NCBI GenBank assembly: GCA_050633545.1
Contig: JBOEGS010000017.1
Coordinates: 9,870-73,869, forward strand
Reading direction: 5' to 3'
Length of the DNA: 64,000 nt
DNA from: Litorivita sp050633545
Lineage (GTDB): Bacteria; Pseudomonadota; Alphaproteobacteria; Rhodobacterales; Rhodobacteraceae
Shown: piece by piece, positions 17,988 through 26,255 of the stretch
How the letters are laid out: each line of letters opens with the position of its first letter
Numbering within the stretch: position 1 is the first letter of the stretch
Program-made: the position numbers and the translations under genes
The notes under the pieces: model-generated
Database searches by the model: none
Seen by the model: only the letters and a program-made list of their open reading frames with translations
Told to the model about the DNA's origin: nothing

Positions 17988-19263
17988 GATCAGGCTCCTT
18001 TTGGGTGGTTTGCGGTGAAACAGTGACAGGTGCAGGCCGGTCATCGGCCATCCACAGGCAATCGTGCACCTCGGCACGCGAGGGTTTGAAATCGCGCGTG
18101 GCGGTCCATGCAATCGGTTGCGCCATCGGGTTGTTCGCCCCCTGCATGGCATGGGCAAAGCCGTTGACCGTATTCTCGATCAACCCGCGAAACAGCGGCA
18201 AGAAGAGCGAAATAAAGGCGGCCACGATTTTGCCGACGAGGCCGCTGCCTTCGACCCAGTGCTTTTGCCGCGGCTTGGGATCACGGCGCAGGCCGACGCG
18301 CCCCGTTTTCGCATCAAGGAAAAACGGCATGAGCAGATCGGTGGTGACCACGAGGTCAGTGCCCAGAAAGTTCAGATCAATCCGCGCCTGCGCCGAAATC
18401 GCCAATCCGCCCTTGGCGATTTTAAAGCTCAACCCTTCGAGCACCGGCTGATAGCCGCCCGCCTTGGCCAGTTTGGCCTTTTTGGCCAGATGCACCACCG
18501 CGCCTTTTTTCGCGAAGGGAGCCTTGGGCCGGAAATTCGCGTTCAGCCATGGCAGCACTTGCTCCGTCATATAGAGATCGTTCGAGACGGCGAAATAGGC
18601 CGACGCATTGCCCTTGACCAGCGCGGGATCGACACGGATCGGGGCCATGGCGGCGCTCGGTTTGGCGCGCGATCCGAACAGCGCAAGGAAATGCGGGCCG
18701 TCTTGGGTTTCGAGATTGGCCCAATCGTGATGCGGCAGATGCAGCCATGCCGCCTCCGGCGCGCCGCGGGTTTTGATATGGGCAAAGACAAAGGCCACCT
18801 GATCGGCATGGGCGTTGAGGCAATCGGTCAGCGCCTCTTTGGCCACGGCGATTTGCATATGGGTCAATCGCCCCTGCGGCGCGCTCAGATCGATGGCATG
18901 GGCCAGACCGCCGTTTGCGCCATCCTCTTGGCCGATGTCAAAGACCAGCTTGTGGCCCGCGGCCCCGCCCGCCTCCGGCAACGTGCGCAGGCCGATTTCG
19001 ACCAAGAGCTCCATGCCCGCCAGATCGGTGCGCTTGCGCCGCACCACGCCGCGGATGCTGCCCGAGACGATGGGCAAGGCGACATAGAGCTTTTGCACCG
19101 AGCCGCCGCGCACGATCCGCCAAGGGCCAAAACGGCCCTCGATCTCGATCCCGTCCTGTTTGAATTTGAAATCGCTCACCAAGCGGGCAGCGTTTTCGGC
19201 CAAAGCGGCGTTGAGCATCGGCACGCTCACGGCGCTGAAAAAATCCCATCCGGAGAGGTTCAT
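17974..19263 (-). CDS. P47/OrfX-like (TULIP superfamily) protein, 429 aa
   Basis: Begins MNLSGWDFFSAVSVPMLNAA, the GWD-x2-(Y/F/V)-A-V-x5-(V/M)N-x-A signature of clostridial P47/OrfX proteins, which have TULIP lipid-binding folds. Later segments match the two upstream paralogues: LLVEIGLRTLP, AWLHLPHHDW (position of the W-x-x-P block), ASAYFAVSNDLYMTEQVLPW and a long C-terminal beta-rich domain. A hydrophobic stretch AAFISLFLPLFRGLIENTV lies near the C-terminus. There is no signal peptide. Its length is close to clostridial P47 (about 420 aa). The ATG overlaps the preceding stop by one base and has only a weak GGGTGA ribosome site, pointing to coupling. Function is unknown; in Clostridium these proteins accompany neurotoxins. 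Confidence 0.7.
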   Translation of the reverse strand: MNLSGWDFFSAVSVPMLNAALAENAARLVSDFKFKQDGIEIEGRFGPWRIVRGGSVQKLYVALPIVSGSIRGVVRRKRTDLAGMELLVEIGLRTLPEAGGAAGHKLVFDIGQEDGANGGLAHAIDLSAPQGRLTHMQIAVAKEALTDCLNAHADQVAFVFAHIKTRGAPEAAWLHLPHHDWANLETQDGPHFLALFGSRAKPSAAMAPIRVDPALVKGNASAYFAVSNDLYMTEQVLPWLNANFRPKAPFAKKGAVVHLAKKAKLAKAGGYQPVLEGLSFKIAKGGLAISAQARIDLNFLGTDLVVTTDLLMPFFLDAKTGRVGLRRDPKPRQKHWVEGSGLVGKIVAAFISLFLPLFRGLIENTVNGFAHAMQGANNPMAQPIAWTATRDFKPSRAEVHDCLWMADDRPAPVTVSPQTTQKEPDHVGL

Positions 19264-20825
19264 CACATCACCCGCTTGGCCATCAGGCCTTTGAAGGGGC
19301 GTTGGAAGCGTTGTGCAAAACCGTCCGCGCCCAGCAGGCCCTGTTTCACGCCTTGGCCCAAAAAGCCGCCCACTTGCAGCCCGCCGTTGAGCGCGGCAAA
19401 GGTCGGATCGAAGCGCGCGCCGCTCGACCATGTGACCGCCGAGGTGGCATTGGCGACCAACAGATCGATCGGCGGGCCGTCATTTCGGGTCGAGTCCGAG
19501 ACGGCCTTGATGGTCAATTGCCCCGCCAAGGCCGCCGCCGCGACCCCCGCGCCGATCAAGATCGCGCCGCCGGTCATCACCGCGCCGACGACGACCGCCA
19601 CCACTTGGATCGCCGTGAGGATGGCGTCGATGATATCCACCGCCCGATCCTTGCGCGTCTCGTTGACGGGTTTGACGGGCGGGCCGCTGAAGCCGAGGGT
19701 TTTCTCGCCTTTGGAGTTTTTGGTCAGGCCGAAATTGTAATGCGCCGCTGCGGTCGAGACCGAATGCACCCCTGGTGCGACGCGGGTCGCGGTGCGGCTG
19801 TCGACCACCAGTTCGGTATCGCGCAACCCGATGCGCAAGACCTCCAGAACCGGATCATAGGTCTTGCCATCCTCGCCTTTCACCCCGCGCAATTGCACCG
19901 GTTTGCTCAGCTTGAGACCGGTATCATGGGGCGCAAAGGCGAGGTGTTTTTGCTTGAGCCCGTCATAGGCCATCTCCAACCCCGGCGCGATCATGTCGCG
20001 CAGCACGCGGCTTTTGGAGACGGTAAAGGCGGCATTGGCCCCCGCGGGGATCATATCGGCCTGTGCCTGATGGATCAGCCCCTTGGCCGAGCGCCCGCCG
20101 GTTTGGCACAAAATCGCCAAAACGCTGTCTTCGGGATTGGCCGCATTGCGCCCGAAGGCATAGGAAACCTCGGTCGGTTTCATCCATGAAAACGCCTTGC
20201 CCTTGGCATCCTCCTGCGTCGTGCGCACGATATTGACGGTGGCAAAAACATGGGCGAAGGCCGTCAGATTTTCGTTGAGCCAGCCTTCAAGCCCCAATTT
20301 GATCGCCGCACGCTGCGCGATGCGCAGCCTGTCCATATTGTCGATCTCCAAAAGCTTGGCCGGACGCGCCGCAGGATCGGCGGCCATGAGCATCCGGCTG
20401 GGCCGCGTGCGGATCACCAATAGCTGTGTCTCCTCGGCGGTGCCATCGGGCCCCGCCCGCATCAAGCCCGAGGGGATCATCTCCAACTCGACCCGCACGG
20501 CGGCGGTGGCGGCGGGAATATGCACCCGCATATCGCCATGCTCCAGCGTCAGATCGCGCAGCGGCACTTCGAGGTTGATCAAATGCCCGTCGCCCCCCGT
20601 GCCCACGCGCCACGGATCAAAGCGCGCGGCGATGCGGGTGCCGCCGGTGATCTCTTGATCAAAACCCTCGGGCGTGGTGCCCGCTGCGGCGATGGCTTCA
20701 TTCATATCGGCGATCTTGACCACCGAAACGAGGTCCCAGCCGTTGGTCTCGGCAGGGCGCGCGCCGCGCAGGGGCTGTGTGATCTCGACCTGCGGAGGGG
20801 CGCTTACGGATGAAATATCAAGCAT
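19263..20825 (-). CDS. P47/OrfX-like (TULIP superfamily) protein, 520 aa
   Basis: Start at the ATG at 20825, with AAAGGA six bases before it. The TNGWDLVSVVKIADMNEAI motif is near residue 30, followed by TRIAARFDPWRV, a beta-rich first half, AFAHVFATVNI, then FSWMKPTEVSYAF and SVLAILCQTGGR, which closely follow the P47 pattern (W-x-K-P-T, and a short hydrophobic strand with Cys). A strongly hydrophobic segment with VVAVVVGAVMTGGAILIGAG near residue 415 could insert into or bind a membrane or lipid. No signal peptide. It sits between two paralogues, suggesting that the three proteins act together, perhaps as a complex like OrfX1/X2/X3. Confidence 0.75.
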   Translation of the reverse strand: MLDISSVSAPPQVEITQPLRGARPAETNGWDLVSVVKIADMNEAIAAAGTTPEGFDQEITGGTRIAARFDPWRVGTGGDGHLINLEVPLRDLTLEHGDMRVHIPAATAAVRVELEMIPSGLMRAGPDGTAEETQLLVIRTRPSRMLMAADPAARPAKLLEIDNMDRLRIAQRAAIKLGLEGWLNENLTAFAHVFATVNIVRTTQEDAKGKAFSWMKPTEVSYAFGRNAANPEDSVLAILCQTGGRSAKGLIHQAQADMIPAGANAAFTVSKSRVLRDMIAPGLEMAYDGLKQKHLAFAPHDTGLKLSKPVQLRGVKGEDGKTYDPVLEVLRIGLRDTELVVDSRTATRVAPGVHSVSTAAAHYNFGLTKNSKGEKTLGFSGPPVKPVNETRKDRAVDIIDAILTAIQVVAVVVGAVMTGGAILIGAGVAAAALAGQLTIKAVSDSTRNDGPPIDLLVANATSAVTWSSGARFDPTFAALNGGLQVGGFLGQGVKQGLLGADGFAQRFQRPFKGLMAKRVM

Positions 20826-20885
20826 GTCTGGTCCTTTCGAAAATCTGTCAAAGAAACGGGAATGGCGGCGCGCAGGGGGCACGCC

Positions 20886-22688
20886 TCAGGTGTCTGCGCC
20901 GCTGGGGCCCGCGTTGACCGGCTCGCCGGCGACTTGGAAGGCGCCGTTGAGGGCGATGGTTTGCACGTCGAGCGCATCGCTCGCAGGCCATTCCACCGGC
21001 GCCATGACCTTGGCGGCAAACTCGCGAAAATCGGGCAGGCGGTTTTTGGCGGCGTCGCTGCCGTCGGCGGCCCATTGATAGATCTGATCCGCGATCAATA
21101 CCCCCGACATCACCGCCGTCGCCCCGCCCCAAAGCGCCGCAACCTTGGTGCTCATCAACGATGACAGGCCCGAGCCGCCTTTTTTGGTCAGTTCCTTGGC
21201 CCCTGCGGCGATGATCTTTCCGCCCGCCTCGGCGCTGCCTTTGGCGGTTTTGCTTGCGATCTTGACGCTGGCCTCGGTGGTTTCGGCGGCGACTTTGGGC
21301 GCGGTTTTGGTCATCACGCCCCATCCCGCCGCCGCAAAGGGGGCCAGAATGGTCAGGATATCCACCACCAAAAGCACCGTGTCGACGACCTGCCCCGTCG
21401 AGGTTTTGGTCAAGGTCGCGCTGTGGAACGCGGTGTCGTCATCGGCCAGAGGGATCAGCGAAAAGCGGCTACGCGGGTCCAGCGCGACGTCGAGCTTTGT
21501 GCTGAACGTATGGTTGGCCTCATACCAGAACCACCAGAAGGGATGTTTAAAATCCTGATAGCGGATTTCGAGATAGTGATCCTCGAAGGTGAGGTTGAAC
21601 CCGTTGGCAGGCAGGGTTGCCGTGGTAGGTTTGTCTTTCTCGCGCCCCTTGAAATCGGGCATCTCCAAGGGGCGGGTGTTGCGGATCATATTGCCGCTGG
21701 CGACCACTTCGAAATAATCGGCGGGCCATTGCGCGCCGCTGTCGTCGCCTTCGGGTTTGGCAAAACTCGTCGCCGCTCCGGGCAGGATCAGCTTGCTCAA
21801 GAACCGCTCTTTGGAAATCAGGAAAGCGGCGCTTTGGCCTTCGGGGATCGCGGTGGGCGAGATGTCGGTGGTGGTGGGCACGGGGCGCGGCTCTGCGCCG
21901 TCTTCGGGATCTTCGCACATGCACAGCACTGCGAAAATCCCCGTCGCGCTGCCCTCGGAAATCACCGAATAGGTGGTATGCACCGGCAAGAGCCATGTGA
22001 AATCGCCCTGCTCCTCGCGGGTCTTTTCGCTGATCCGGCCGTTGAGGTTCACCGCCGCAAAGGCATGGTTGAACTCGCCCAGATTGAGCGGATCGTTGAT
22101 CCAACTGGTGAACATCAAATTGATCGCGGCGACATTTTCCTGCTCCGCCGGATCGGTTGATGCGGGCTGTGTGTGGGTGCCGCTCATCGCCGGATAGGTG
22201 ACATTCAACACCGCCACCGCCGAGACCGCGCCAAGGCGATTGGCCAAGGGGGCGCTTTGCGGCAGGCGCACGCGAAACTCATGCATCTGCCCGCCGGTGA
22301 TCAACCCGCTTTTGTCGGTCTTTTCCGCGCGATCATCCGTATCGGGTTGGGGCACACAATCGAGCTGCAGCGAGATGTCGATGGTCACGCCTTGGCGCAC
22401 ATAGGTTTGCAAATCACCCGCCAGATCGCGCAGATTGAGCGTCAATTCCGGCACGGGCAGGCTCATGCCCAGCAAATGCCCCGCCCCCGAGGTCAGCGCC
22501 CAATCGCCAAATATTCCGGTCAGGCTCTCGCCATCCTCCCCCGGTTCGTCGAAATCATCGGGCGAGCTTTGGGCCTGCGCAATCGCGCTGTTCACCTTGT
22601 CGAATGTGACGGCATAGACGGTGTCCCAGCCCCGCGTCGAGGCCGTGGTTGAGGATTCGCCCAAGGGCGTTGCTTGCTGGTCCAGCAT
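20886..22688 (-). CDS. P47/OrfX-like (TULIP superfamily) protein, 600 aa
   Basis: Largest of the three paralogues. GWDTVYAVTFDKVNSAIAQA begins near residue 19, the best match in the operon to the P47/OrfX opening. FNHAFAAVNLNG, FTWLLPVHTTYSV and GIFAVLCMCED follow in the same order as in the 520 aa neighbour. The C-terminal third has a hydrophobic segment (VDTVLLVVDILTILAPFAAA) and a Lys/Ala/Gly-rich helical stretch ending at VAALWGGATAVMSGVLIADQ. GGAG precedes the ATG at 22688. A 60-base gap separates it from the next gene. First of the three P47-like genes, 71 bases after the VPLPA-CTERM gene. Confidence 0.78.
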   Translation of the reverse strand: MLDQQATPLGESSTTASTRGWDTVYAVTFDKVNSAIAQAQSSPDDFDEPGEDGESLTGIFGDWALTSGAGHLLGMSLPVPELTLNLRDLAGDLQTYVRQGVTIDISLQLDCVPQPDTDDRAEKTDKSGLITGGQMHEFRVRLPQSAPLANRLGAVSAVAVLNVTYPAMSGTHTQPASTDPAEQENVAAINLMFTSWINDPLNLGEFNHAFAAVNLNGRISEKTREEQGDFTWLLPVHTTYSVISEGSATGIFAVLCMCEDPEDGAEPRPVPTTTDISPTAIPEGQSAAFLISKERFLSKLILPGAATSFAKPEGDDSGAQWPADYFEVVASGNMIRNTRPLEMPDFKGREKDKPTTATLPANGFNLTFEDHYLEIRYQDFKHPFWWFWYEANHTFSTKLDVALDPRSRFSLIPLADDDTAFHSATLTKTSTGQVVDTVLLVVDILTILAPFAAAGWGVMTKTAPKVAAETTEASVKIASKTAKGSAEAGGKIIAAGAKELTKKGGSGLSSLMSTKVAALWGGATAVMSGVLIADQIYQWAADGSDAAKNRLPDFREFAAKVMAPVEWPASDALDVQTIALNGAFQVAGEPVNAGPSGADT

Positions 22689-22720
22689 GGTTTTCTCCGG
22701 TTTTCTTGAGGGTGATGTCT

Positions 22721-22751
22721 CATCGGGCGCGGCGCATCGGCGCGCCCGATG
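22721..22751 (-). repeat. Perfect intercistronic stem-loop before the P47-like genes
   Basis: CATCGGGCGCG and CGCGCCCGATG are perfect 11-base arms around a nine-base spacer. It lies between the VPLPA-CTERM stop and the first P47-like start. No T-run follows on the transcribed strand, so it is more likely an mRNA-stability or attenuation hairpin than a simple terminator. Confidence 0.7.
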
Positions 22752-22759
22752 GCGGCGCG

Positions 22760-23479
22760 TTACGCGCGTGATTTACGCCGCGCGGCGGCGATGGCCCCGA
22801 GCGCCGAGAGCAGCAAAACGCCCCCCGCCGGCAAGGGCACCGGCGCAGGCGTGCCGGTGATTTTGAACAGGTGATGTTGATCGCCCAGCTCGAAGGTCGA
22901 AAACGAGGCCACAACCGGATTGAGATCGACAATCGTGCCGGTGCTGACCAGATCGATATATCGGTTGTCATAGACCGGATTGAACACGCCGCCAGCCAGA
23001 ATGCCGCCCTCGTTCACCGCAAAGGTAAAGCCGTAGGTCAGCCCTGCGAGCAATTCGTGCCCCGCAAAAAACTCCAAAACCGTGCGGCCCGAGCCGATGG
23101 AAAATTCCTCGACGCTCACGTAATGGCCATAAAGCCCGTCCGGTCCGGGGGCATTGCCCCAAAGCACCGCTTGGCCGCTGCACAGATCGGAATAACAGCG
23201 CACCATGGTTTCCAATGAGATATCGGTGATGTGCTGTTTGACGTCAAAAGCGGTGCCGATACCGCGATCCGCGACCAGCGGACCAAGGGCAAAACCGCCG
23301 CGGATCGCATCACCGGTGATCTCGGTCGGATCGTAAACGGGGATGGCGGTGACGGCCTCGGCGCGCGTCGGGGCAAGGCCTGCAAGCGGCGCCGCAAGGA
23401 GCGCAAGCGCCAAGAGCGGCATGCGCCCCGCGCTGCGGCGGCGCAACGGGCCAAAAATATGCGATAGCGTTGAAATCAT
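22760..23479 (-). CDS. Exported VPLPA-CTERM sorting-domain protein
   Basis: 239 aa from the ATG at 23479, preceded by GGAG. An N-terminal signal peptide (basic start, hydrophobic run MPLLALALLAAPLAGLA) leads to a beta-rich body. The C-terminus is PVPLPAGGVLLLSALGAIAA followed by RRKSRA, the VPLPA-CTERM tripartite sorting signal: motif, hydrophobic helix, basic tail. Such proteins are anchored or released at the surface of Rhodobacterales through an exosortase-type system. Two Cys (MVRCYSDLCSG) might form a disulfide. The body was not assigned to a family. Same orientation as the P47-like genes and only 71 bases from them, so a shared transcript is possible. Confidence 0.85.
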   Translation of the reverse strand: MISTLSHIFGPLRRRSAGRMPLLALALLAAPLAGLAPTRAEAVTAIPVYDPTEITGDAIRGGFALGPLVADRGIGTAFDVKQHITDISLETMVRCYSDLCSGQAVLWGNAPGPDGLYGHYVSVEEFSIGSGRTVLEFFAGHELLAGLTYGFTFAVNEGGILAGGVFNPVYDNRYIDLVSTGTIVDLNPVVASFSTFELGDQHHLFKITGTPAPVPLPAGGVLLLSALGAIAAARRKSRA

Positions 23480-23567
23480 AAGGGTTCTCCTAATCGGGCG
23501 CGGCAAAATACGGCGCATCGCGCCAAACCTATGAGCCGGACCAAAGCGGCAAAAACGGCAATTGCAG

Positions 23568-23590
23568 ATTGTTCACTCAGACGAAACAAT
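23568..23590. promoter_or_regulatory. Loose inverted repeat in the Crp/VPLPA divergent region
   Basis: ATTGTT and AACAAT arms separated by 11 bases, 89 bases upstream of the VPLPA-CTERM start. The arms are short, so significance is uncertain. Confidence 0.25.
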
Positions 23591-23664
23591 GTGGCGCGTG
23601 CTGGGATAATTGTCCCCGATTGCGCCGGTTAACCTCAAAATGCCCCGCCATGCGCCTCCGCGCA

Positions 23665-23678
23665 GTGACGCGCGTCAC
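23665..23678. promoter_or_regulatory. CRP-like box upstream of the crp/fnr-type gene
   Basis: GTGA-CGCGCG-TCAC is a perfect 14-base palindrome with the GTGA-N6-TCAC spacing of CRP sites. It lies 62 bases before the start of a Crp-family regulator gene, suggesting autoregulation. Confidence 0.6.
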
Positions 23679-23740
23679 AGGCGCAAGGGTTTTTTAATGA
23701 ATATGGACGGCGCGGGCGCCGCGCCCCATAGTCCCACCCT

Positions 23741-24436
23741 ATGACACCCGACCTGCCCGCCACCGATCCGTTGCAAAGCGCTCTGCTCGCCGCGCTAGAC
23801 GATGAGGCCCGCGCCGTGCTTTTTGCCCGCGCGCAGCCGCGCCGCTTTGCCGCCTCCGAGGCGATATTCTATCAAGGCGACGCGGGGGATTTCCTGTTTG
23901 TGATCGACGCGGGCCGTGTCGAGATTTCCACCACCGCCGCCAATGGCCGCCGCGCCGTGCTCAACCATATGGGCGCGGGCGAGATTTTAGGCGAGATCGC
24001 GGTTCTGGATCGCGGGGCGCGCAGCGCCGATGCCCGCGCCGCCACGGATGTCGAGCTGCGCGTGCTATACCGCGCCGATCTGATGGCGTTTCTGGCCGAG
24101 CATCCCGCCGCCATGGGGGCGCTTTTGGCCGAGCTTTGCGCGCGGGTGCGCAACGCCTCGGAGATGTTCGCGCTGCAATCCCAAATCTCGGCGCAGTCGC
24201 GGCTGGCGCGGGCGCTGTTGCGGATCGGGGCGAAATGGGGCGCGGCGGATAGGCGCGGGCATATCAAAGTGGCGCAAAGCTTCTCGCATGGCGATCTGGG
24301 CGCGCTGTGCGGATTGGCGCGCGAAAACGTCAGCCGCCATATGAAAGGCCTCGCAAAGGCGGGGCTGTTGCGCTTTGACGAGGGGCAATTGACGCTTCTC
24401 GATCTCGAAGGGCTTGAAGAGATTGCCGAGTATTGA
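23741..24436 (+). CDS. Crp/Fnr family transcriptional regulator (cAMP-binding type)
   Basis: 231 aa. Residues about 20-130 form a cyclic-nucleotide-binding beta-roll; the phosphate cassette reads GEILGEIAVLDRGARSADAR, with the Glu and Arg that contact cAMP in true CRP proteins. A dimer helix follows, then a C-terminal winged helix HGDLGALCGLARENVSRHMK. No Fnr-type Cys cluster is present, so it is not an oxygen sensor of that kind. A class III nucleotide cyclase is encoded 59 bases downstream on the opposite strand, which supports cAMP (or cGMP) as the ligand. The start has no strong ribosome site, but the frame and family length fit. Confidence 0.9.
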   Translation: MTPDLPATDPLQSALLAALDDEARAVLFARAQPRRFAASEAIFYQGDAGDFLFVIDAGRVEISTTAANGRRAVLNHMGAGEILGEIAVLDRGARSADARAATDVELRVLYRADLMAFLAEHPAAMGALLAELCARVRNASEMFALQSQISAQSRLARALLRIGAKWGAADRRGHIKVAQSFSHGDLGALCGLARENVSRHMKGLAKAGLLRFDEGQLTLLDLEGLEEIAEY

Positions 24437-24495
24437 TGCGTGGCGCGCCGCGGCGCCCGCCTTGCCAAGTTCAACCACCCCTAGCCCAACCGCCC

Positions 24496-25311
24496 CTAAG
24501 CCAACCGGCCATGCGGCGCGGCGGTGACCACGGCGGCGCGCACGCCCTCGCTGGCCCCTTTGAGGGTGTAATTTTCCGCCTCCTCGGGCACCTGCTGGCC
24601 CGCCGCGACAAAGCTGTCGGCGCTGATCACCGCGCTATGGGGCGGGGCATTGGCGGCCAGACGGGCGCAGATATTGACCGCATGGCCAAAGATCGACACA
24701 TCGCGAAACAGCCCGCGCGCCGCTTGCACCGTGCCGATATAGACCGGCCCCGTATGCACCCCCACACCCAAGGGGACCGGATCATCGCCCTCGATCCGGC
24801 ACAGGGCCTTGGCCGCCGCAATCGCCTTTTGCGCATGGCCTTCGCCGCAAAATCCGGGCGGGAAAACGGCGACAATGCAATCGCCGTAAAAGGCCATGAT
24901 GAACCCGTCATGGGCCGTGATCAGCGCGGTGCCGCGCTCCAAAAATCCGTTGATACGGGCCGAGACATCGGCGGGCGGCATAGTCTCGGCGGCCCCGACC
25001 GAGCCGCGCACATCGACGAAAAGCACGCTCATCTCGACCTCCGCTCCGCCAGGGAAGGCCTCCAGAAATCCGTCGCAAGCGGCGCAGTAATGCGGGTTGC
25101 GGCTTGAGGGCGCCTTGCCGCGCTTGCCCATGATCCACCCGCCCAGCCCCGAAAACGGCACAAGGCACAGCCGGCAGCGCGGATCGCGGGGCAATTTGCG
25201 ATGCAGCCAATGTTGCTTGCTCAGCGCCGGATGCCCGCCCGGGCCAAAGATCGTCGCCCAAAGCTCGCGATTGCCATCCTCGCGCTCCAACGGCGCGTCT
25301 TGCTCGCTCAT
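24496..25311 (-). CDS. Class III adenylate/guanylate cyclase
   Basis: 271 aa from the ATG at 25311. Residues 45-100 hold two Cys pairs (CRLC and CAAC) that look like a zinc-binding module. The cyclase domain starts near residue 105: EMSVLFVDVRGSV carries the first metal Asp, FMAFYGDCIVAVFPP the second, and GHAVNICARLAANAP the Asn/Arg pair that stabilises the transition state. Cytoplasmic, with no membrane helix. Its ATG overlaps the stop of the preceding gene by four bases, so it is co-transcribed with the unknown protein and the PLP decarboxylase. The convergent Crp-type gene is the obvious receptor partner. Whether the product is cAMP or cGMP is not decided. Confidence 0.88.
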   Translation of the reverse strand: MSEQDAPLEREDGNRELWATIFGPGGHPALSKQHWLHRKLPRDPRCRLCLVPFSGLGGWIMGKRGKAPSSRNPHYCAACDGFLEAFPGGAEVEMSVLFVDVRGSVGAAETMPPADVSARINGFLERGTALITAHDGFIMAFYGDCIVAVFPPGFCGEGHAQKAIAAAKALCRIEGDDPVPLGVGVHTGPVYIGTVQAARGLFRDVSIFGHAVNICARLAANAPPHSAVISADSFVAAGQQVPEEAENYTLKGASEGVRAAVVTAAPHGRLA

Positions 25312-26237
25312 GTCCAAAACTCCCTTGGCATTTCGCTGATAAAGAGGTTGCTGCCCGCATAGGGGTCGATCTCGGGGCTGTTGCACACGGCGGTGGAGTT
25401 GAAATAGGTCGGCCCCGCCGTGATGGCGCGCGCAGGCGCCATGCCGCGATACAAGGTGGTGACCGCCGCGCCCTCCTTGAACGGCGCGCCAAAGGGGATG
25501 CCGCCGCCGCCCGCAGGGTCGGCCTTCAGGTCGATCGCGGGAACCGAGACCACGACCCCCGCCGCCAGAAGCGCCGGATCGAGCCATTGCGGCGGCTCGG
25601 CCAGCGTCATGATGTGATCGTAATCAGGGCCCCAAGCGGGCGCTTCGAACCGCCCTGTCGCCAATGCCGCCGTTTGCAGGTTCGTCGCATGGGCCTCGCC
25701 GACAACGCGCCCCTCAAGCATCCGCGCATGACCCCAGATGAAATAGCTCGGATGATCCGGCTGCTGTTCGTGATGGGCAAAGGGGCGCCACAAGATCACC
25801 CGCGAGATGCGCACCTTCACCATGGCCAAGGCAGGGCGGCAATATTTGCGCGCCCAAGGGAAAAAATGCTCGTCCGGCTCGGCGGGAAAGGGACGCATGC
25901 CTTGGAAGATATTGCCGGTAAATTCCTCCGTCGCGCCCGACGCCAGATCCGGCACCGTCATTTCCTTCAGGCTCGGATCGTCCTCTGTTCCGGCATTGCA
26001 CAGCACAAAACAATCGCGCGGCGCCACGGCGCGCATCTCATTGAGCCGCGCCAGAACATCGGCCTCCAGTTCAATGCGCAAGACGATTTGATATTTGTGA
26101 ATTTCGCAATGGTATTGCGTCATATGCACGCCGAAGACCGGATGCTCCGGCAGATGTCCGCCCGTGAGCACAAAGGCATGTTGATGCGGGTGGTTGGACA
26201 CATCCGGCCCGCTGGGGGCGATATTCATATGGACCAT
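25308..26237 (-). CDS. Unrecognised His-rich protein between decarboxylase and cyclase
   Basis: 309 aa; no family recognised. It has no signal peptide and no clear membrane helix. Notable are many His residues in the first 50 positions (HPHQHAF, HLPEHPVFGVHM, YHCEIHKY), an acidic middle, FFPWARKYCRP, FAHHEQQPDHPSYFIWGHAR and GPDYDHIMTLAEP; these could form a metal site. The start at 26237 (MVHMNIAPSG) is 18 bases after the decarboxylase stop; a second ATG is three codons in. It is the middle gene of a three-gene operon, overlapping the cyclase start. Its role might be linked to the decarboxylase product or to cyclase control; neither can be shown. Confidence 0.65.
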   Translation of the reverse strand: MVHMNIAPSGPDVSNHPHQHAFVLTGGHLPEHPVFGVHMTQYHCEIHKYQIVLRIELEADVLARLNEMRAVAPRDCFVLCNAGTEDDPSLKEMTVPDLASGATEEFTGNIFQGMRPFPAEPDEHFFPWARKYCRPALAMVKVRISRVILWRPFAHHEQQPDHPSYFIWGHARMLEGRVVGEAHATNLQTAALATGRFEAPAWGPDYDHIMTLAEPPQWLDPALLAAGVVVSVPAIDLKADPAGGGGIPFGAPFKEGAAVTTLYRGMAPARAITAGPTYFNSTAVCNSPEIDPYAGSNLFISEMPREFWT

Positions 26238-26255
26238 CTGGCGTCTCTTTCTTGG

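Noticed and set aside
18064..19740. 558-codon plus-strand frame opposite the P47-like genes
   Set aside because: No start signal and no domain; the minus-strand genes have start sites, overlaps and shared P47 motifs.
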